Below, one piece after another: positions 6,255-13,041 of a stretch of 22,162 nucleotides of DNA (the first letter of the stretch is position 1; each line of letters opens with the position of its first letter). The notes under the pieces were generated by a model that did not search any database, had not been told where the DNA came from, and saw nothing but the letters and a program-made list of their open reading frames with translations. Origin of the DNA: Deltaproteobacteria bacterium (GTDB lineage: Bacteria > Bdellovibrionota > Bdellovibrionia > JABDDW01); assembly GCA_013287405.1 (NCBI GenBank), contig JABDDW010000022.1, forward strand, positions 1,164 to 23,325, in the 5' to 3' direction. The translations under genes were made by a program, and so were the position numbers.

Positions 6255-8018
6255 TTAAGTTGATGCAGCAATGTGATTTTGGATGGTGTCGATGGCCCCT
6301 TGAACTGTGTGGCAAAAAACAAGCTTCCCAGGCTGAGGGTTAACGCTGGCCTTTTTCAAGACGAGATGAGGCTGTTTTTGGAGTTCTGTAACCACGACCA
6401 AAACTCCCTGCCGCTCTAAACGAGCTAGTGCCCCCCGAAAAGCCACCAAGCCCGTCTCATCGATTATCGGAACTCCACGCATATAAAAAATTATGGCCTT
6501 GGTTTGGCTTCCAATAGTTTTCAAAGTGTCCATGGCCTTATCGGCGGCACCAAAAAATAGAGGACCCGCAACTTCATAAAGAATGACCCCTGGGGGGAGT
6601 TTCAACTTCAGTGACGGGTGTTCTTCGGAGATCAACGCTGCTGAGGCCGACGAAGCCATTCTTTGCATAAATAAAAGGGAAGCAAGTACGACCCCCACAC
6701 TCACAGCGATGACCATGTCAAATACAACAGTTAAAAAATAACAAGTGAGTAAAATAGCCACGTCACTCTTAGGAGCAATCTTTACGATTTGAATAAAATG
6801 TTTAACATCGCTCATATTCCAAGCAACGATCAGAAGAAGAGCGGCAAGGCTTGCCATGGGTAAGTAAGAAAGCGCTGGCGCTAGAATTAATATTGCAGCC
6901 AAAATTGTGGCGGCGTGGATCATGGCTGAAACTGGAGATTTTCCGCCATATCGAATATTAGTGGCTGTTCGTGCAATGGCGCCGGTGGCAGCGATCCCTC
7001 CAAAGAATGGACAAATCATGTTTCCAACACCTAAAGCCATGAGCTCAGAGTCAGGATCATGTTTAGTCCCTGCCATTCCGTCAGCGACGACTGCTGACAA
7101 AAGAGACTCGATGGCCCCAAGCATGGCAATGGCAAAAGCCGAGGGAAGAAGGGTTCTTAGTGTATCGAGATTGATGGGAATAGACGTCCCCCCCACCCCG
7201 GATAGACTCCACGGTGTTGCAAATTGGGGCAAAAGTTGCGGGATACCTGAAAAGGTTGTACCAAAGATAGTGGTGTGAAACCTTGATCCAATAGTAGCCA
7301 CCTGGAAAGTGGGGTAAAATCTTTGTATGGCCGCTGAAGCCACGGTTACGAAGAAAAGCATGATGAGCGGAGCCGGAACCTTCTTTGTTAGTTTGGGAAC
7401 CAGAATGAGAAGTACAAGACTTAAAAATCCCACTCCAAATTCTGAAAGGTTGACCGAACTTCCCGCTTGGATCATCGACCAAACTCGGTCGACAAAATGT
7501 TCCGGCGTCTTTTCAATGTGAAGACCGAAGATGTCTTTCAATTGAAGGACAGCGATGACAGTTCCGATCCCGGCAGTAAAGCCGACTGTGACGGGGTGGG
7601 GGATGAACTGGATCAGTTTTCCCATCCGGGTCAATCCCATGGCGAAAAGAATGATTCCAGCCAGAAACCCAGAAAATAAAAGCCCACCTAAACCAAACTT
7701 CAAAAATATAGGAGCGAGAATTACAATAAAGGCGGCCGTGGGGCCAGTAACTTGAAACCTTGAACCACCGAGCAAAGGAACAATGAACCCCGCAACGACA
7801 GACGTGTATAGTCCGTATTGAGGTGGAACCCCTACGCCAATAGCCAGGGCCATCGCCAGAGGCAAGGCTACAATTCCCACGACGAGGCCGGCTAGTATGT
7901 CAGCTCTTAGACTTTTAGGGGCATAACCCTCCTTCCACACAACCCTCAGTGCCGAGGCGGGAAGAGTTTTTAATGGAGGTACTTCGGAGGCCAGATAATG
8001 GCTACGAGCCACGTTCAA
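6255..8018 (-). CDS. SulP-family anion permease with STAS domain
   Basis: The 587-residue membrane protein is a typical SulP (SLC26-like) transporter. The N-terminal transmembrane domain covers about residues 35-440, with the family hallmark DILAGLVVGIVALPLAMALA (about 39-58), PPQYGLYTSVV and GSRFQVTGPTAAF. It is followed by a cytoplasmic STAS domain (about 465-580) containing the I-D-E-T-G loop that in other STAS domains can be phosphorylated. SulP proteins move sulfate, bicarbonate or C4-dicarboxylates; the substrate is not evident here. The start is TTG 8018 or GTG 8012, with only a weak GCGAG upstream. The gene follows the stress-protein gene by 71 bp and probably shares its sigma-54 promoter at 8411-8426. 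Confidence 0.88.
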   Translation of the reverse strand: MNVARSHYLASEVPPLKTLPASALRVVWKEGYAPKSLRADILAGLVVGIVALPLAMALAIGVGVPPQYGLYTSVVAGFIVPLLGGSRFQVTGPTAAFIVILAPIFLKFGLGGLLFSGFLAGIILFAMGLTRMGKLIQFIPHPVTVGFTAGIGTVIAVLQLKDIFGLHIEKTPEHFVDRVWSMIQAGSSVNLSEFGVGFLSLVLLILVPKLTKKVPAPLIMLFFVTVASAAIQRFYPTFQVATIGSRFHTTIFGTTFSGIPQLLPQFATPWSLSGVGGTSIPINLDTLRTLLPSAFAIAMLGAIESLLSAVVADGMAGTKHDPDSELMALGVGNMICPFFGGIAATGAIARTATNIRYGGKSPVSAMIHAATILAAILILAPALSYLPMASLAALLLIVAWNMSDVKHFIQIVKIAPKSDVAILLTCYFLTVVFDMVIAVSVGVVLASLLFMQRMASSASAALISEEHPSLKLKLPPGVILYEVAGPLFFGAADKAMDTLKTIGSQTKAIIFYMRGVPIIDETGLVAFRGALARLERQGVLVVVTELQKQPHLVLKKASVNPQPGKLVFCHTVQGAIDTIQNHIAAST

Positions 8019-8089
8019 CTCGCTTTCTTTTGATCAACCTGAGTATATAAAATGCCACCCATTAAATCTAGGCTTAGGAACTAAGTTAT

Positions 8090-8383
8090 TCATGAGTGAG
8101 TAATTAAGATGGGCGTATGCCCCTGGCGCACGACTTTTGTCGTAATGCTTCCAAGTCCTGAAAAAAATCCTTCACGGCTGTGGGGCGCCATGGGTTTAAT
8201 AAGATCGTTTTCGAAATCAAACGGAACTTCTCCCGTCATAAGAGCCGTACTATTTACCGAGTGAACAAAGATGAGAGATGCCCTTTGAGTTTTTGCTAAG
8301 GCAAGGGCCTGCTTGACGACCAGCTTCGAATAGGGAGAAAAATCAACTCCAACAACGACTGTTTGAAAACGTTTCTGGCTCAT
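8090..8383 (-). CDS. Short universal stress protein (UspA family) with internal deletion
   Basis: The start is ATG 8383, preceded by an ideal AAAGGAGG; the longer frame to 8410 overlaps the sigma-54 promoter and is not credible. The 97-residue product begins like a normal Usp (FQTVVVGVDFSPYSKLVVKQ, then ALALA...LIFVHSVN). It ends like one too (SREGFFSGLGSITTKVVRQG, then HTPILITHS), but the roughly 40-residue middle with the alpha2-beta3-beta4 part is missing, so it falls well short of the usual 140 or so residues. The glycine-rich nucleotide loop near the C-terminus survives in altered form (M-A-P-H-S-R-E-G). In-frame loss suggests a functional short variant or a decaying gene. First gene of a unit with the SulP transporter. 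Confidence 0.75.
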   Translation of the reverse strand: MSQKRFQTVVVGVDFSPYSKLVVKQALALAKTQRASLIFVHSVNSTALMTGEVPFDFENDLIKPMAPHSREGFFSGLGSITTKVVRQGHTPILITHS

Positions 8384-8410
8384 AGTGGCCTCCTTTATGG
8401 GCTTCTTCAT

Positions 8411-8426
8411 TGCAGCCTCTATACCG
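8411..8426 (-). promoter_or_regulatory. sigma-54 promoter of the stress-protein/SulP unit
   Basis: On the minus strand the site reads CGGTATAGAGGCTGCA. GG (8425-8424) and GC (8413-8412) have the required 10-bp spacing, and the match to TGGYAYRnnnnYTGCW is good. The start of transcription would fall near 8400, just upstream of the ribosome site of the stress-protein gene. Confidence 0.7.
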
Positions 8427-8443
8427 CTTTAAGACACTCTAAA

Positions 8444-9148
8444 TTAGCCGTGGCCCTCTTTTTGTGACTCCCCATGCAAGACGCGAGACATTTTGTCAAA
8501 TCTGCTACCCCTGACCTGCGTTAACACAAAAAGTGCTAAGAGCAATGCGAGGACAATAAGAGAGGTTCTTTCTGCAGAGTGAGTTAAACGTTTGGCTTCT
8601 TTTATGGAGTTATCGATGGATCTTGGGGTGTAGCCTAAACCTTGGATGAATTTGACGATCCCAAGAGTTGGTGAAAGAACAACAATTGTATTTGAATGGA
8701 CAAAGTCCACACCTTCGGTCATATAGCGAAAATCTATTGTGCGGAGAATTGAATTGGTGTCTCCGGCTGAGGCCTTGAAAATGGACCATTCTTTTGGAAC
8801 TTGAAGGGCCTTTCTAAAATCTTTTAAATCTTGAAACGTATCATCGGGGTTAAAAGAAAAAAGAACAACGCGATAATCATTGTTGCTGAAATTTTTTAGA
8901 ACATCTTTAAGATGAGAGATGTTGAGGGGGCAAGTGGACTTGCAATGAGTATAAAAGGGAACAAAGAGGAATGCTTTTTCTTCAGATGAGGAGAGTTTTA
9001 CTTTTTGGTTATCCTCGTTAAGAAACGATACGTCTGGTAAACGTTTGCCTATAGTTTCATTTTCGTTGGGTTGAGATAACGACACTTCGACATTAGCAAA
9101 AGCTTGTGAACACAAGGCAAGAATTGTCAAAAATAATAGTGAGCGCAT
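8444..9148 (-). CDS. SCO1/SenC-type copper chaperone for the oxidase
   Basis: The 234-residue protein has a signal peptide (MRSLLFLTILALCSQAFA), a thioredoxin-like SCO domain with the copper-binding C69-x3-C73 (THCKSTCP) and the distant histidine H151 (VDFVHSNT), and a membrane anchor near the C-terminus (about residues 195-215). SCO proteins deliver copper to the CuA site of cytochrome oxidase subunit II. This fits its place directly behind subunits II and I, 1 bp after the subunit I stop. Its last codons also hold an enhancer-like dyad (8484-8500) for the downstream promoter, an overlap of coding and regulatory information. Confidence 0.88.
   Translation of the reverse strand: MRSLLFLTILALCSQAFANVEVSLSQPNENETIGKRLPDVSFLNEDNQKVKLSSSEEKAFLFVPFYTHCKSTCPLNISHLKDVLKNFSNNDYRVVLFSFNPDDTFQDLKDFRKALQVPKEWSIFKASAGDTNSILRTIDFRYMTEGVDFVHSNTIVVLSPTLGIVKFIQGLGYTPRSIDNSIKEAKRLTHSAERTSLIVLALLLALFVLTQVRGSRFDKMSRVLHGESQKEGHG
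8462..8500. promoter_or_regulatory. Enhancer-like dyads upstream of the stress-protein promoter
   Basis: A strong site CGAGACATTTTGTCAAA (8484-8500, centre 8492) lies 79 bp from the -12 GC of the promoter at 8411. A weak half-site TTGTGAC (8462-8468, dyad centre 8471) lies at 58 bp. Both are inside the 3' coding end of the SCO gene. Same motif and geometry as at the other sigma-54 promoters of the window. Confidence 0.6.
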
Positions 9149-9149
9149 T

Positions 9150-10844
9150 TTATTTCTCTTTACTCACGGGACTATCGGGTCCGAAAGCCGGAGAACCCGT
9201 AATCCCAGCTTGATAAATTTCATATAGTGGCGGTCCATAAGCCACAATAAGGGCTAGAACAGCAGCCACAAGCCAAGGTCTGATATTTTTGACCCAAGAA
9301 ATATTCTCATCATGCAAAGGCTCCGAGGTCGGGAATGAAACCCTTGGCTCATGGACTTTCTTTGAAAAAAGTGTAGTGAAGAAGATGACAAAGTAGATCA
9401 CCATGGCCATAGTCATGATTCCGCCACCGATGGCCGTTACAGCCGTTTGAATCTGCCAGTCAGGCCTAAATAAAGGTGAAGAAGGGTTGAGATAAGTGAG
9501 GCCTAAATTAGTTCTACGGGGCTCTCCATGAACACCTCCGTAGGAGAGGCCAATGGAAAAGAGAAAAATTCCTATGGTCCACATATATGGAACCCAATTA
9601 ATAAAAAGTTTGAGCTTAACTTCTTTTCCAAGAAGCTGACTTACGAGAATTAAAGTCATTCCTATAAAACTTAAGAAAACTGGTCCCGCTACAGTCATGT
9701 GAAAGTGACCAGGCATCCAAGCTGTGTTGTGTACGACCTGGTTCATTCCGTAAGAGGCATTGATGATTCCCGTAATTCCCCCAAAAACAAAGAGAAAGAG
9801 GCCGCAAAACATATAACTAAAAAGCCATCTATCTTCTTCATTTGTATAGGGAAGTTTTCTCCACCAAGAGAAAAGTCCTGTCCCCCCATTTTGACGGGCG
9901 CCGTATTCGAGGGAGGCTGCTAATGTGAAAGCCGTAATAAAACTTGGAAGGGCAACGGCGAAGGTTAAAAGACCTTGGAGCATCTTCCATGTTTCTTTAA
10001 TTCCAGGCTCTGTATATTGGTGGTGAAGCCCTACGGGTGCTGAGAATACAATAAACATCAGAAATGCAAATCGTCCTGCAAAATCAGAATAGAGTTTTGC
10101 GCCTGCGACCTTAGGCAGCATAACGTAAAACATAATGTACGAGGGAAGGAGCCAGAAATAAACAAGGGGGTGACCAAAAAACCAGAATAAGGTCCGAGCT
10201 AAAACCACATTCACAGTAGGAACCCATCCCAGAGACCAAGGGATCAACATAAAAATAACTTCGACGGCCACTGGCAATGTGGCAATGAACCAAACTATAA
10301 AAGTGGCCATAATGCCAAGAACTCCCATAGGGATTTTCTCACCTGGATTTTCCTTTCTCCATTGGAGGTAGGGCGGAACCCAGCTAAAGAAAGCGATCCA
10401 CGATCCAACAACGAGAAACACCAGGCCGATGTAAAAGAGGGGATGAGCCTTTAATGGTGGATAAAACGTGTACAAGACAGATGCTTTTCCGGCAAACATG
10501 GCCCAAGCCGCGAGTAAAGTTCCAATAAGCATAAGAACGAGGGAACTCACAGCGGCCTTAATGCAAATTTCTTTTTCAAGGTAGTATCGGATGAGGGCAT
10601 GGCCAAAGGCCACGGCGAAAAAGGTTGTGAAAACAACAGCATTGATAACCCCGTGAAGGGTGAGGCCTTGGTAGTATTCAATTCCTCCAACAGCTTGGCG
10701 TTGAATGAGTCCTGATCTATAAAGAACTTGCATAAATCCGTGATAGATTCCAAAGACCAAAAGAACTGTTGGAAAGAGCAGCTCCACCAAAATTACATTC
10801 TTCAAACCATCTTCAAAAACGACCTGCTTTTCATCTTTAAACAT
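9150..10844 (-). CDS. cbaA: ba3-type (B family) cytochrome c oxidase subunit I
   Basis: The 564-residue, about 13-helix protein is a haem-copper oxidase. It has the low-spin haem ligands H64 (GLTLHGVIN) and H382, the high-spin haem ligand H380 (MPGHFHMTVAG), and the CuB ligands H225, H274 and H275 (GHPLVYFW, HHQYTEPG). Tyr229 has the His+4 spacing of the cross-linked tyrosine. FGHPLVYFWLLPSYI, HHQYTEPGIKETWKM and the later TAFTLAASLEYGA closely follow the Thermus ba3 enzyme rather than A-type oxidases. The enzyme reduces O2 to water in the inner membrane and pumps protons; family members generally suit low oxygen. The ribosome site AAGGAG overlaps the end of the subunit II gene, indicating coupling. 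Confidence 0.93.
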   Translation of the reverse strand: MFKDEKQVVFEDGLKNVILVELLFPTVLLVFGIYHGFMQVLYRSGLIQRQAVGGIEYYQGLTLHGVINAVVFTTFFAVAFGHALIRYYLEKEICIKAAVSSLVLMLIGTLLAAWAMFAGKASVLYTFYPPLKAHPLFYIGLVFLVVGSWIAFFSWVPPYLQWRKENPGEKIPMGVLGIMATFIVWFIATLPVAVEVIFMLIPWSLGWVPTVNVVLARTLFWFFGHPLVYFWLLPSYIMFYVMLPKVAGAKLYSDFAGRFAFLMFIVFSAPVGLHHQYTEPGIKETWKMLQGLLTFAVALPSFITAFTLAASLEYGARQNGGTGLFSWWRKLPYTNEEDRWLFSYMFCGLFLFVFGGITGIINASYGMNQVVHNTAWMPGHFHMTVAGPVFLSFIGMTLILVSQLLGKEVKLKLFINWVPYMWTIGIFLFSIGLSYGGVHGEPRRTNLGLTYLNPSSPLFRPDWQIQTAVTAIGGGIMTMAMVIYFVIFFTTLFSKKVHEPRVSFPTSEPLHDENISWVKNIRPWLVAAVLALIVAYGPPLYEIYQAGITGSPAFGPDSPVSKEK

Positions 10845-10848
10845 GGTC

Positions 10849-11631
10849 TTACTCCTTCAATGTTTTGAGGTAAGTAATAATTTGGCCAATCTCTTCGTCG
10901 GTCACAGGGAGCTTGGGCATAACGGGTTGAAACCCGTTGACGATCTTGGCGGCAGGTTCTTTGATCGATTCTGCAATATAGGCATCGTCGACGATAAGAG
11001 TTTGGCCAGTGGACATTTTTTCTTTTCTTCCATAAAGATTTAAAAATGTAGGGCCCGTGGCTTTATCTCCGTTAATACTATGACAGGCGATGCAGCCTTT
11101 TGACGAAAAGAGGGTTTTTCCTGGCATGACTTGAGCTTGTAATTCATTGAACCAATGGGAGCCTTCAGTTAAGAGCAAAGGTTGATCAAGAATATCTCCG
11201 ACAATAATCCGGGCTGCCATGTTTTGGTGTCCAGCGCCGCAATACTCATGGCAGACGACATGATAAATTCCAGGCTCTTTCAAAGTGACCCTCGCGTAGT
11301 TTATAGCGCCGGGTACAGCCATCAGGTTAACATTGGTGTTTTCGATATGAAAACCGTGGTTAACGTCGAGGCTTGCAAGGTAAATGTCTAAGATCGTATT
11401 AGGTTTTATTTTTATCTCAGCGGGTTCAAAAGTCCACATGCGGGCAAGAACATGAACTTCAACAAGGTTATCTGATTTTTGGATAACCTCTCCTTTTGTA
11501 AAGGCTTGAGGGAGCACTACGCAACCCGGAAGTTTAATGCCAAGGCCAAATATGGAGTAGGTCAAAAGGGCAATCGCCGTGACAAGGAACAGTACGGCAG
11601 TTATGATAATTTTTTTCTCAAGACCCAACAT
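10849..11631 (-). CDS. cbaB: Cytochrome c oxidase subunit II with CuA centre and fused cytochrome c domain
   Basis: The 260-residue protein has one N-terminal membrane helix (about 8-30). The cupredoxin domain carries a full CuA set: a histidine of NHGFH (92 or 95), C127, E129, C131, H135 and M138 in CHEYCGAGHQNM. A C-terminal cytochrome c domain has C180-x-x-C183-H184 and probable axial M238 (QPVMPK). It accepts electrons from periplasmic cytochrome c. The classic ba3 subunit II has no haem domain; here a caa3-style fusion is attached to a ba3-type subunit I. ATG 11631 is preceded by GGGGGAGA. Neighbours are subunit IIa on the 5' side (15 bp) and subunit I on the 3' side (4 bp). Confidence 0.92.
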   Translation of the reverse strand: MLGLEKKIIITAVLFLVTAIALLTYSIFGLGIKLPGCVVLPQAFTKGEVIQKSDNLVEVHVLARMWTFEPAEIKIKPNTILDIYLASLDVNHGFHIENTNVNLMAVPGAINYARVTLKEPGIYHVVCHEYCGAGHQNMAARIIVGDILDQPLLLTEGSHWFNELQAQVMPGKTLFSSKGCIACHSINGDKATGPTFLNLYGRKEKMSTGQTLIVDDAYIAESIKEPAAKIVNGFQPVMPKLPVTDEEIGQIITYLKTLKE

Positions 11632-11646
11632 GACTCTCCCCCACTT

Positions 11647-11760
11647 TTAATTCCGAGACACCATAACCGTGTACATGGCCAGCCAAAACGTGCCGTAAAA
11701 TATAATCAAGGCGATAAAGAACATTATGGCTCCCGTCGGAAAAAATTTTTCTTTTTCCAT
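11647..11760 (-). CDS. cbaD: ba3 oxidase subunit IIa, 37-residue single-helix protein
   Basis: This small gene fills the gap between the CBS gene and subunit II. ATG 11760 follows a GGGGAG ribosome site (5 nt spacing) and the frame closes with TAA at 11647-11649. The product starts MEKEKFFPTGAIMFFIALII and ends ...FWLAMYTVMVSRN: a short charged head, P-x-G-A, one membrane helix with F-W-L-x-x-Y, and a basic tail. This is the pattern of the 34-residue subunit IIa of the Thermus ba3 oxidase, which replaces the missing first helix of subunit II. The position immediately before subunits II and I supports it. Confidence 0.82.
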   Translation of the reverse strand: MEKEKFFPTGAIMFFIALIIFYGTFWLAMYTVMVSRN

Positions 11761-11817
11761 AGAATCTCCCCTCTTGGCTTTAGGCGCTAACTTCGAAGTC
11801 TTCAAGACCGGTCGAAA

Positions 11818-12339
11818 TCATATGACTTCTTTCGCGGGATTCCATTGTCCCACTCGTCCCAAAAGATTTCCGATCCAGGTCTTTTCTGGTGCTGGAAGTT
11901 TGACTTCAAAGTATTTTTCTTCGAGTAATTCATAGAGGAGTTTTAAAAGATCCTCGGATGTTACAATTCCGAGAACGCGTTCATCATAGGAGACAAGATA
12001 GGCAGATACCTTTTCTTTAATCATTTTATCAATAACAACCCGCAGATCGGTATTGTAAGAAACGGTCTTGACGGGCCAACTCATAAAGTCTTTGACCTTG
12101 TCGGCAGGGTCAAAATCTCCTCCTTCTACTTGGACGGAGTGCCAATCTCTCAAATCGGATTGCATTCCACGAAACACATCTCGATTAGAAATAATGCCAA
12201 CAATTTTGCCAGCATCGTCTGCGACGGGAAGATGTCTAATTCTCTTGTTTTTCATTTTTAGATAGGCTGATTCAAGGCTTTCTTCCAGTGTCGCTTTAAC
12301 AAGATCGCTTGTCATCATATCTAAGGCTGAATATCTCAT
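11818..12339 (-). CDS. Tandem CBS-domain protein, first gene of the oxidase unit
   Basis: The 173-residue product consists of a CBS pair: first motif about residues 5-60 (M-T-S-D-L-V..., RHLPVADDAGKIVGIISNRD) and second about 85-140 (VKTVSYNTDLRVV...SAYLVSYDERVLGIVTSEDLLKLL), plus a charged tail. CBS pairs bind adenine nucleotides and act as energy sensors; with no attached effector domain the partner is unknown. ATG 12339 has a perfect AAAGGAGG upstream. A strong sigma-54 promoter lies 50 bp upstream, and the oxidase genes follow after 57 bp, so this gene probably heads the CBS-cbaD-cbaB-cbaA-SCO messenger. A second CBS gene at 15657-16064 is a distant paralogue. Confidence 0.88.
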   Translation of the reverse strand: MRYSALDMMTSDLVKATLEESLESAYLKMKNKRIRHLPVADDAGKIVGIISNRDVFRGMQSDLRDWHSVQVEGGDFDPADKVKDFMSWPVKTVSYNTDLRVVIDKMIKEKVSAYLVSYDERVLGIVTSEDLLKLLYELLEEKYFEVKLPAPEKTWIGNLLGRVGQWNPAKEVI

Positions 12340-12388
12340 GGCCGATCCCTCCTTTGATTTAGGGTCTGTTTAATTTGCTTTATTAAAT

Positions 12389-12404
12389 TGCAAAGAAAAC
12401 GCCA
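12389..12404 (-). promoter_or_regulatory. sigma-54 promoter of the CBS/oxidase unit
   Basis: Minus strand TGGCGTTTTCTTTGCA is a near-consensus -24/-12 element, with GG at 12403-12402, GC at 12391-12390 and 10 bp between. It is the best match in the window. Confidence 0.8.
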
Positions 12405-12440
12405 TGGCGCTTGAAGGTTTAATGAACTTTGGAGACGTGA

Positions 12441-12480
12441 TTTTGACAAATTGTCTCAGGGCTTGGAAAAGGAGTCACAA
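12441..12480. promoter_or_regulatory. Enhancer-like dyads of the CBS/oxidase promoter
   Basis: On the minus strand CTGAGACAATTTGTCAA (12459-12443) contains the perfect palindrome GACAA-T-TTGTC centred at 12450, 59 bp from the -12 GC. A weak half-site GTCACAA (12474-12480, centre 12471) lies at 80 bp and overlaps the stop of the ATPase gene. Confidence 0.65.
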
Positions 12481-13038
12481 GTTATGAGCAATAATTTTTG
12501 AAACGTATTCTAGAACTTCACCTACTTTTTCGCCGAAGTTTTTATGACAGTGAATCATGAGCCGGCGTGGGTGACTCGCCCAAATTTCTTTGATTCGCTC
12601 ATCAAGTTTATGGGCTTCAGAGGGTTTTTCTCTTCTCACGGGATTGGAATGGTCATAGTAGTGGCCGTTAGGGGTTTCGAGGTGAATGACATAGTCATAT
12701 CGCTTAATTTCAACCTCAAGAGTAGTGCCCAAGGCGCTAAAAAAATCTTCCGGGCTAGTGGGCCAATAGACAGCCCCATCAACAGTTCCCCGATCACAGA
12801 GCAAGATTTTAGTTGGATTCGAATCTTGAGCTAGAGATTCGAGTTCCACTTGTAGATTATAGATGGCTCGCTGTTGATGCTTAACACTGAGATCGTCTGG
12901 GTGCCTGGGGAAGCCTCCTTGAAACAAAATCGTCGCAGCTTCAGGAACAGCGACAAGGTTTTCGTGGAATTGTTTTTCGACGAGACCAACGAGAGCGGTC
13001 TTGCCCGCAGATGGTCCCCCTGTAAGTACAATTTTCAT
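12475..13038 (-). CDS. P-loop ATPase (AAA_28 / NadR-like kinase fold)
   Basis: The 187-residue protein has a Walker A at residues 7-14 (GGPSAGKT), a Walker B/lid-like LLCDRGTVDGAVYWP (about 98-112) and R-R-E-K-x-S-E-x-H-K-L-D-E-R-I near the C-terminus. That layout resembles the small NadR-kinase/AAA_28 family of single-domain nucleotide-binding proteins. The substrate is unknown; phosphotransfer to a nucleotide-like compound is possible. It begins 3 bp after the metallo-beta-lactamase stop and is the last gene of the CBS1-cytochrome-MBL-ATPase unit. Its end runs into the enhancer of the next unit. Confidence 0.75.
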   Translation of the reverse strand: MKIVLTGGPSAGKTALVGLVEKQFHENLVAVPEAATILFQGGFPRHPDDLSVKHQQRAIYNLQVELESLAQDSNPTKILLCDRGTVDGAVYWPTSPEDFFSALGTTLEVEIKRYDYVIHLETPNGHYYDHSNPVRREKPSEAHKLDERIKEIWASHPRRLMIHCHKNFGEKVGEVLEYVSKIIAHNL

Positions 13039-13041
13039 TTT

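Noticed and set aside
7081..7482. 133-codon second frame on the - strand inside the SulP gene
   Set aside because: Same strand, different frame, no likeness to any family and within conserved SulP coding sequence.
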